Positions 7,000 through 12,111 of a DNA stretch of 12,111 nucleotides are shown one piece after another. Numbering within the stretch: the stretch's first letter is position 1; each line of letters starts with the position of its first letter. The position numbers and the translations under genes were made by a program. A model generated the notes under the pieces. It was not told where the DNA came from and ran no database searches. It was given only the letters and a program-made list of their open reading frames with translations. Source of the stretch: Opitutales bacterium (GTDB lineage: Bacteria; Verrucomicrobiota; Verrucomicrobiae; Opitutales; CAG-312); the NCBI GenBank assembly GCA_017623955.1, contig JAGAOA010000025.1, positions 1-12,111 on the forward strand, in the 5' to 3' direction.

Positions 7000-9588
7000 C
7001 TAAAACAGCGATAATTGTTTAAAGTTACTATCGTCGTTATCAGATTTTTTCTTAGAATAAGTTTTTGGTTTTATCTTTCCACCTAAGTTGATAACTATTG
7101 CATCATTTTCAGTCTCAAGTTCTTGCAACACATCTTTAGCACGTTGGATTACTTTTTCGGGAAGTCCTGCAAGGCGAGCAACTTGTATTCCGTAAGATTT
7201 GTCAGCTGCTCCTTTTTCTATTGTTCTAGCAAATATTATTTCATCGTTCCATTCTTTAACGCAGACTCTGTAATTTACTAAACGAGGTAGGGCATCTTCT
7301 AATTTGGTTATTTCATGATAGTGTGTAGCAAATAATGTTTTTGGACCCTTTTTGCCTTCACCGTGTATGAATTCTACAACCGACCAAGCAATGCTCAAGC
7401 CGTCGTAAGTGCTTGTTCCTCTGCCGATTTCGTCAAGGATTATTAACGATTTATCTGTTGCGTTATTTAGAATGTTTGCAGTTTCGTTCATTTCTACCAT
7501 AAAGGTAGAGTTGCCTCTGGATAATTCATCACTTGCACCAACACGACTAAAAATTCTATCTACCACACCTATCGAACATTTTTTAGCAGGTACAAAACAT
7601 CCGGTTTGAGCCATTAGTGTAATTAGAGCTATCTGCCTGATATACGTTGACTTACCTGCCATATTTGGACCTGTTATTAGGGCTATTTGTTCGCCAGTGG
7701 AAGACAAGTGTGTGTCGTTAGGCACAAACGATTGTGTTCTAGCCAATCCAATCTTATTTGACTTCAACATTTGTTCCACAACAGGATGTCTACCCTCAAC
7801 AATGTCTATTGAATCAGTAGCGTTTACATCAGGTTTGCAATAATCTCGTTCATTAGATATTTCAGCCCATCCTCTATACACGTCTACTTCGGCTAAGATA
7901 TCTGCCACAAGCGATAGTTCATCGGCGAATTTCAAAACATTGGCTACTATATTTTGGAACAATTCATTTTCGCGTTCTTTAGCACGTTCATCGGCTGTTA
8001 ATATTTCTCTTTCGCGTTTTTTTAGCTCTTCAGTTGTGTATCGTTCAGCATTTACCGTTGTTTGACGGCGAATATAGTTGTCTGGAACAAGTGATAGATT
8101 AGATTTAGTAACTTCAATAAAATAACCAAATGCGCCATTAAACTTGATACGTAGATTTTTTATACCCGTACGCTCTTGTTCTGATTTTTCCATATCGGCA
8201 AGCCACGAAAGGCTATTTTCACTCATTGCACGAATTTCATCTAATTGAGCATCAAAGCCTTGTTTTATAATTCCACCATCTTGTAGTTTAGCGGGCATAT
8301 CTTCGTTTAAAGCCGACAATAAAAACTCTTTTAAATCATCAAAATCTTCTATTTTTGACGCTAAATCGGCGCACATACTGCCTCCCGATTTTAGCAAAAT
8401 TTCTTTGATTGGTTTGAATTGATTAATAGAACCAAGTATTCCTAGAACTTCTCTAGGATTGCGCAGTTTATTTTGAAGTCGAGATAAGATTCTTTTTATA
8501 TCACGTATCTGCGAGAGTTTTTCTTGAAGTTGATCACATTCTTCTGGGGAAGAATAGAGTTCCCAAACTATATTTTGTCGTCTTTTTATTTCATCTACGT
8601 CTATTGTTGGGGCAGATAGATAACTTTCTAGCAGTCTAGCACCAGCACTAGTTTTTGTTCTATCTATTACATCTAACAGACTTCCTTCTCTAGACCCCAT
8701 TGTTGAACGGAAAATTTCAAGATTGCGTTGTGTTGCTGGGTCGATAAGAACACATTTTTTACCAGAAAATCTCCTTATTGTGCGCAGATTGTGTGGGCGT
8801 TCTCGCAAGTTTTCCGTAGCGTAAAAAATCAAAGCGCCTGCAACACCAGCGAGATATGAATTTTGTTCTATACCAAAGCCGTCTAGGCTTGCTACTGCTA
8901 GTGTTTCTTGAACTTGCATAGTAGCCCATTCTGGTTCAAATCTATAATCGTGTAACAGCGTAACAGGACGTACATCTATAATTGTTCTAAATAGTGTATA
9001 CCATGGGGCTAATTTTTCATCTTTATTGCAAAAATCTTTGAAAGATTCAGGTAACAATATTTCTTTTGGATTGTACGCCGAAAGAACTGGAAAGAAATCA
9101 TCGGGATTATCAAATTCTGCACAATAAAACTCTGCAGTACTTAGATCTAGCCACGCACTGTACAATTTCTTTGATTTATCGAATACGACAGAAAGTAAAA
9201 AATTACTGTGTTTGCTTTCTAAGTGATTGTCATCAAGGGTAGTGCCTGCAGTCAAAATTCTGCTTATAGAACGCTTTACTAGCTTACCAGCACGCGGAAT
9301 TTCATCTTGTTCACATATTGCTACCTTCAATCCAGCGTTGAGCAATTTTGGTATATATTGGTCTGCACTATGGTATGGAATTCCTGCCATTGGGTAATTT
9401 GAGCGTTTTGTCAATGTAATGCCTAATATACGAGAGCCCTCGATAGCATCATCGTAAAACATTTCGTAGAAGTCGCCTAGGCGGAACAGCAATATAGTAT
9501 CTTTAGCGAGCGAATTACGCATTTGCCAATACTGTTCCATCATTGGAGTTGTTTTTTCTTTTGTAGACATTTCTTTTGACACCGACAT
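7000..9588 (-). CDS. mutS: DNA mismatch repair protein MutS
   Basis: A full-length 862-residue MutS, the ATPase that recognises base mismatches and small loops. The mismatch-binding Phe-x-Glu is FYE at 40-42 within FRLGDFYEMFYDDA. The connector, core and clamp regions follow. The ATPase carries Walker A GPNMAGKST (640-648), STFMVEMNETANIL (694-707), Walker B LIILDEIGRGTST (715-727) and THYHE (755-759). The chain ends exactly in QLSLF (858-862), which fits the consensus sliding-clamp binding pentapeptide. ATG 9588 is used; a second in-frame ATG at 9570 (MSTKEK) is equally possible, as neither has a Shine-Dalgarno. The gene heads a repair operon with uvrC-gluQ 14 bases downstream and is transcribed divergently from the FmdB-type gene. 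Loss of MutS function would raise slippage at the homopolymer runs noted in this window (known for MutS in general). Confidence 0.98.
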   Translation of the reverse strand: MSVSKEMSTKEKTTPMMEQYWQMRNSLAKDTILLFRLGDFYEMFYDDAIEGSRILGITLTKRSNYPMAGIPYHSADQYIPKLLNAGLKVAICEQDEIPRAGKLVKRSISRILTAGTTLDDNHLESKHSNFLLSVVFDKSKKLYSAWLDLSTAEFYCAEFDNPDDFFPVLSAYNPKEILLPESFKDFCNKDEKLAPWYTLFRTIIDVRPVTLLHDYRFEPEWATMQVQETLAVASLDGFGIEQNSYLAGVAGALIFYATENLRERPHNLRTIRRFSGKKCVLIDPATQRNLEIFRSTMGSREGSLLDVIDRTKTSAGARLLESYLSAPTIDVDEIKRRQNIVWELYSSPEECDQLQEKLSQIRDIKRILSRLQNKLRNPREVLGILGSINQFKPIKEILLKSGGSMCADLASKIEDFDDLKEFLLSALNEDMPAKLQDGGIIKQGFDAQLDEIRAMSENSLSWLADMEKSEQERTGIKNLRIKFNGAFGYFIEVTKSNLSLVPDNYIRRQTTVNAERYTTEELKKREREILTADERAKERENELFQNIVANVLKFADELSLVADILAEVDVYRGWAEISNERDYCKPDVNATDSIDIVEGRHPVVEQMLKSNKIGLARTQSFVPNDTHLSSTGEQIALITGPNMAGKSTYIRQIALITLMAQTGCFVPAKKCSIGVVDRIFSRVGASDELSRGNSTFMVEMNETANILNNATDKSLIILDEIGRGTSTYDGLSIAWSVVEFIHGEGKKGPKTLFATHYHEITKLEDALPRLVNYRVCVKEWNDEIIFARTIEKGAADKSYGIQVARLAGLPEKVIQRAKDVLQELETENDAIVINLGGKIKPKTYSKKKSDNDDSNFKQLSLF

Positions 9589-9603
9589 TATTTTTTTGTC
9601 AAA
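9575..9603. repeat. Inverted repeat TTTGACA-N15-TGTCAAA over the mutS start
   Basis: Two perfect 7-bp arms (9575-9581 and 9597-9603) are separated by 15 bases and flank the mutS start codon at 9586-9588. Each arm contains a TTGACA-like hexamer, one on each strand. It could be a protein-binding site controlling the divergent pair, or two overlapping -35 hexamers; the sequence alone cannot decide. Confidence 0.4.
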
Positions 9604-9604
9604 T
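9576..9604 (+). promoter_or_regulatory. Candidate promoter for the FmdB-led gene run
   Basis: TTGACA (9576-9581), a 17-bp spacer and TCAAAT (9599-9604, four of six -10 positions) would start transcription near 9611, about 53 bases before the ATG at 9664. The -35 lies inside the 5' end of mutS. The -35 is perfect; the -10 is weak. Confidence 0.38.
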
Positions 9605-9663
9605 TAGTGAAATATAAAATCATAATTTTTTCAATTATTTTTATTAAAAATTACTATTGTTTT

Positions 9664-9894
9664 ATGCCAATTTTTGAATACAGATGTAAAAAATGTAATG
9701 AGGTTTTTGAAATACTTATACGCAGTAATGAAAAACCTGTTTGTCCGTCCTGTAAAAGTAAACGTTTAGAAAAATTGATATCTAGTTTCAATGCTGCATC
9801 TGAAAAGCCATATCGCAAACGCAAGAATGCGTGTCGAGGACAAAGTTGCGACAACAGATGTTGCGGAGGTTGTTGTTGTGGCGGTTGTGATTGA
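9664..9894 (+). CDS. FmdB-type zinc ribbon protein with a cysteine-rich tail
   Basis: A 76-residue protein of the FmdB/CxxC_CXXC_SSSS zinc ribbon family, whose members are often called putative regulators although their role is mostly unproven. MPIFEYRC starts it, and Cys8, Cys11, Cys27 and Cys30 form two CxxC knuckles (CKKC, CPSC) expected to bind one zinc. After a basic linker (PYRKRKNA) comes a tail with eight Cys in 19 residues, CRGQSCDNRCC followed by GGCCCGGC. I chose ATG 9664 because the family begins exactly with MPxxEY; an upstream in-frame GTG at 9607 would add a hydrophobic leader not typical of the family. The gene is first in a run of four, with 13 bases to the next start. The tail could bind additional metal; this is inference. 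Confidence 0.9.
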   Translation: MPIFEYRCKKCNEVFEILIRSNEKPVCPSCKSKRLEKLISSFNAASEKPYRKRKNACRGQSCDNRCCGGCCCGGCD

Positions 9895-9907
9895 TATCAT
9901 TATAAAA

Positions 9908-10846
9908 ATGTTTAAGTGTAAAAAAGTTTTGTTTTTTTGTGAAGTTGCATTGTTAGTTTTTGCAAGTTTGTTGTTTTGTTCGTGTGCTAGTCAGAAGAAA
10001 CTTACGTCGAAGCAGACTGATAACGCATCACCCGAAGTTGTTGTATCAAATTCTTATACGTTACGTGAACTCAAAATCTTAGATATTGTAAGACTTCAAG
10101 ATGATCTTTTTGCAGATCCCAATATCAATAATATGGGGAATTTTGCATATTCTGAACTTCAGACAAAGGCGTTGCGTATAGAGTCTATGTGGCGAACTTA
10201 TTTCATCGAAAATCCAGACGATGTTACAGCACTGATTATTTATGGTAAGTTTTTACGTCGTATTGGTCAAACTCAGAAGGCATACGAGATGTTCTTGAGG
10301 GCAGATAGAATCAGTCCTAATATTGCAGTTGTAAAACAACAACTTTCGGCTATCGAAGCAGAAGAAGCTCAGTCTACAAAGGCATTTGCTCATATTAGTC
10401 AAGCCTTGAAGCTTGAACCAAATAATTCAACTTATTTGAAACAGACCGCTTATATTCTTGTGATGGCAAAAGATGAGTTTATAAAATCAGGGATGTTATC
10501 CAAGTCAGAATTCGATAAATTACTTTCGGATTGTTATCGCAAAGTTTATGAAAACAATGCAGACAACAAGGAAGAAAAAATACGCTATGCACAATCTTTT
10601 TACGATTTATTTGAGCCAGATTGGCAAAAAGCGTTGTCTTTATGGAAGGAGATTTTGGATGAATCGACTTTACATATAGAGCGTCAAACGGCTCTAGCAA
10701 ATGTGGCAAGAATTCTTGTTGAACTTGGTAGAGATGTTGAAGCCGAAAAAATTTTAAAAGAAGTCAATGTAAAAAATCTTCAACGTCCCAAACGTTTGTT
10801 ACTAGAAGAAATTGAGCGTTCTAAAAAACTCAACTTGAAAAATTAA
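9908..10846 (+). CDS. TPR-like lipoprotein of unknown function
   Basis: A 312-residue protein beginning MFKCKKVLFFCEVALLVFAS, a lipoprotein-type signal peptide; Cys26 in LLFCSCASQ is the likely lipidated residue, though the -3 and -2 positions (F, C) are off the usual lipobox. The body is helical. Residues around 95-190 (ENPDDVTALIIYGKFLRRIGQ, then QKAYEMFLRADRISPN and AFAHISQALKLEPNN) have the spacing and A/G/P pattern of tetratricopeptide repeats, which mediate protein contacts. The start is set at ATG 9908 because it opens the signal peptide; a longer frame from 9791 would overlap the FmdB-type gene in another frame. It follows that gene by 13 bases and is followed after 34 bases by the M50-like gene, so co-transcription is likely. 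No specific family was recognised. Confidence 0.82.
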   Translation: MFKCKKVLFFCEVALLVFASLLFCSCASQKKLTSKQTDNASPEVVVSNSYTLRELKILDIVRLQDDLFADPNINNMGNFAYSELQTKALRIESMWRTYFIENPDDVTALIIYGKFLRRIGQTQKAYEMFLRADRISPNIAVVKQQLSAIEAEEAQSTKAFAHISQALKLEPNNSTYLKQTAYILVMAKDEFIKSGMLSKSEFDKLLSDCYRKVYENNADNKEEKIRYAQSFYDLFEPDWQKALSLWKEILDESTLHIERQTALANVARILVELGRDVEAEKILKEVNVKNLQRPKRLLLEEIERSKKLNLKN

Positions 10847-10880
10847 CATAGCTTATTTATAGTATCAAAATAATAAAAAT

Positions 10881-11555
10881 ATGTCTGAGGAAATTATATC
10901 GCAAATAAGAAGTGGTGGAATACTTTATGTATTGTTAGTTATCGCTATTACAATGCGCGAATTTGGTAGAGCTTATGCAGCCGATAAACTTGGTTGCGTT
11001 TTGCCTAGAATGCAAGGACGTGTTACGATAAATCCGCTTGCACATATGGATTTGATGGGAACTGTAATTTTCCCAATAATGTGTATAGCTTTATCAACAA
11101 CAACCCAGTTGCCTTTGATTTTTGGTTGGGGAAAACCTGTGCATACGCCATTTACAAATCCTAAAACTTACGTACGTGACGATGTTGTATCTACGCTCGC
11201 AGGTCCTGCAATGAATTTAGTGGTGGGTTTAATTTCTACTATCTTATTGACAGTATTTCTGATGTTCGATCTCAAAGAATACGTTTATGTAGCTGAATAT
11301 TCAATAGCAATAAATGTAATGATTTTTGTTTTAAATATGTTACCGATTCCTCAGTCAGAAGGAGCTAGAGTTTTACGTCACATCATAAAGATGTCAGATT
11401 CAACAAATATGGCAATAGCACGCTACGGAATATTCATATTTCTTGCTGTCATATTTCTTCCACCTACGAGATATTTGTTGACTGTAATTATTAATCTCCT
11501 TTACGGTATGTTTATTTTAATTGCTAAATTGATATTAGCTGTGTTCGCCTTTTAA
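10881..11555 (+). CDS. M50 / site-2-protease-like membrane protein lacking the zinc ligands (putative pseudoprotease)
   Basis: A 224-residue integral membrane protein of the site-2 protease family (M50, the short form with four to six membrane segments). Family landmarks are in order: the first membrane helix, AAD at 32-34, GRVTINPLAHMDLMGTVIFP (46-65), FGWGKPV (81-87), LAGPAMNL (106-113) and LNMLPIP (151-157). The catalytic HExxH reads REFGR (Arg26 at 10956-10958, Arg30 at 10968-10970), and the third ligand in the usual PxLDG motif reads QSEG with Glu160 instead of Asp. Active members cleave proteins inside the membrane with zinc; this protein should not bind zinc in the usual way. The frame is intact and conserved elsewhere, which argues for a retained non-proteolytic role rather than decay. 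It ends two bases before the next start, so the two are almost certainly translated from one mRNA. Confidence 0.87.
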   Translation: MSEEIISQIRSGGILYVLLVIAITMREFGRAYAADKLGCVLPRMQGRVTINPLAHMDLMGTVIFPIMCIALSTTTQLPLIFGWGKPVHTPFTNPKTYVRDDVVSTLAGPAMNLVVGLISTILLTVFLMFDLKEYVYVAEYSIAINVMIFVLNMLPIPQSEGARVLRHIIKMSDSTNMAIARYGIFIFLAVIFLPPTRYLLTVIINLLYGMFILIAKLILAVFAF

Positions 11556-11557
11556 CT

Positions 11558-11821
11558 ATGCCAATATATAGATACATAACAATAGAAGATGATGGCTCAG
11601 AAGGTGAAGAGTTTGAAGTTGAACAATCCATTACTTCTGAACCATTGACAGTTCATCCAGAAAATCAAAAAAAAGTTAAACGAATTTACGATAAACTTAA
11701 TATAAATGTAGAGTATACATCTGGTAAGGAAAAACGTTTATCCGACATATCTCGTATTAAGAAAGCTGGCTTTACAGTTCTAGAAAAAGACAAATTACCA
11801 GGTAAGTATTTTCGCAAATAA
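11558..11821 (+). CDS. FmdB-like small protein without zinc-binding cysteines
   Basis: An 87-residue protein whose first ~45 residues follow the FmdB pattern: MPIYRY at the start, EEFEVEQSITSEPLTVHPENQKKVKRIY matching the family's FE-x-x-QSM-x-x-x-PL-x-x-CPxC-x-x-x-V-x-R. Where zinc ribbons have CxxC twice, it has none: the first knuckle is replaced by an acidic stretch (IEDDGSEGE) and the second CPxC by HPEN. There is no Cys in the protein. The C-terminal ~40 residues are charged and of no recognised family. It is coupled to the M50-like gene (two-base gap) and shares its run with a Cys-containing FmdB-type protein. The relation to FmdB is from motif comparison; function unknown. Confidence 0.75.
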   Translation: MPIYRYITIEDDGSEGEEFEVEQSITSEPLTVHPENQKKVKRIYDKLNINVEYTSGKEKRLSDISRIKKAGFTVLEKDKLPGKYFRK

Positions 11822-11833
11822 AGGCGTATAAAA

Positions 11834-11862
11834 TTTACAAATTCATTATTTAAAATTATGTT
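11834..11862 (+). promoter_or_regulatory. Candidate promoter of rubrerythrin
   Basis: TTTACA (11834-11839, five of six -35 positions), a 17-bp spacer and TATGTT (11857-11862, four of six -10 positions). The start would be near 11869, so the mRNA would begin almost at the base of the hairpin that follows. Confidence 0.5.
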
Positions 11863-11870
11863 TTAAGAAA

Positions 11871-11903
11871 ATCTTTCGATAAATTTTGTCGAAAGGTTTT
11901 TTT
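11871..11903 (+). promoter_or_regulatory. Hairpin plus T7 tract abutting the rubrerythrin start codon
   Basis: Arm 11871-11880 pairs with 11888-11897 (10 bp including two G-U pairs, core CTTTCGA/TCGAAAG), with a seven-base loop. Seven T (11897-11903) follow and touch the ATG at 11904. It has terminator form, and would end the upstream four-gene run. It also holds GAAAGG (11891-11896), the only Shine-Dalgarno-like sequence before any start in the window, inside the right arm. It may therefore be a terminator, a translation-masking leader, or both. Confidence 0.65.
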
Positions 11904-12111
11904 ATGAAATTGAAAGGTTCAAAAACAGAAAAATGTCTGATGGAAGCTTTTGCTGGAGAGTCTATGGCTACCAACAAGTATTCATATTATGCATCACAAG
12001 CAAAGAAAGATGGATATAATCAAATATCTGCAATATTTGAAGAAACATCTCTGAATGAACGCGAACACGCAAAATTGTGGTTCAAACTATTAAAAGGAGG
12101 GGAAGTTCCAA
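11904..12111 (+). CDS. rbr: Rubrerythrin, N-terminal part (3' end outside window)
   Basis: The first 69 residues of rubrerythrin, a diiron peroxidase that protects anaerobes from hydrogen peroxide using a C-terminal rubredoxin domain. The sequence begins MKLKGSKTEKCLMEAFAGES and continues TNKYSYYASQAKKDGY and IFEETSLNEREHAKLWF. Glu19, Glu52 and His55 correspond to the diiron ligands of known rubrerythrins (offset by one from the Desulfovibrio numbering Glu20, Glu53, His56). The second half of the four-helix bundle and the rubredoxin domain lie past the edge, so whether the full protein is classical cannot be told. The start is the ATG right after the T-tract. Confidence 0.95.
   Translation, partial: MKLKGSKTEKCLMEAFAGESMATNKYSYYASQAKKDGYNQISAIFEETSLNEREHAKLWFKLLKGGEVP

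Noticed and set aside
9597..9602. Minus-strand TTGACA as the mutS promoter.
   Set aside because: It lies only eight bases before the mutS ATG, and the sequence 17 bp further on (TCAAAA) is a poor -10. It could serve only if mutS started further downstream.
9607..9663. An upstream GTG start giving the FmdB-type protein a hydrophobic leader.
   Set aside because: The family begins at MPxxEY, which matches ATG 9664 exactly. The upstream stretch is AT-rich intergenic DNA that happens to encode I/F/K/Y codons.
9791..9907. A longer start for the TPR-like lipoprotein overlapping the FmdB-type gene.
   Set aside because: The extra part is the Cys-rich tail sequence read in another frame (a run of Val/Ala). 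The lipoprotein signal starts cleanly at ATG 9908.

Overview
The window is AT-rich bacterial DNA, densely coded, with no gap longer than about 130 bases. A PEP-CTERM sorting tail of the form VPEPAEWAMIFGA...YRRRK points to the Verrucomicrobiota/Lentisphaerota group, perhaps an Opitutae-like lineage. A B12-dependent methylmalonyl-CoA mutase and a rubrerythrin fit an anaerobic or microaerobic fermenter. The taxonomic call is inference from motifs. Almost no gene start has a Shine-Dalgarno sequence; leaders are A/T-rich.

Layout. (1) 1-1273, +: the C-terminal part of methylmalonyl-CoA mutase, ending in a strong terminator. (2) 1343-2741, +: a PEP-CTERM surface protein with its own promoter, whose -35/-10 spacer contains a run of eight G, then a terminator. 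(3) 2804-3898, +: a DegT/DnrJ-type PLP aminotransferase, ending in a long hairpin shared with the convergent gene. (4) 9588-3936, -: mutS, a uvrC-gluQ fusion gene and a small secreted protein made of two copies of one domain. The secreted protein also has its own promoter-like sequence, containing a run of nine C (nine G on the + strand). (5) 9664-11821, +: a run of four genes: an FmdB-type zinc ribbon protein with a Cys-rich tail, a TPR-like lipoprotein, an M50 (site-2 protease) homologue with its HExxH changed to RExxR, and an FmdB-like protein with no cysteines. (6) 11904 to the end, +: the start of rubrerythrin behind a hairpin that abuts its start codon.

Main points of interest. First, the two genes for exported proteins with recognisable promoters both carry G/C homopolymers inside the -35/-10 spacer. 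This is the architecture of slipped-strand phase-variable promoters, and a mismatch repair gene that would govern such slippage is nearby. Second, the DNA repair nuclease UvrC is fused in frame to a glutamyl-queuosine tRNA-Asp synthetase, with an A7 run at the joint. Third, several proteins keep their family fold signatures but have lost the family's metal ligands: UvrC its four-cysteine cluster, the GluQ part its CxC, the M50 homologue its zinc ligands, and the second FmdB-like protein both CxxC knuckles.

No tRNA, rRNA, CRISPR array, insertion sequence or attachment site was seen.
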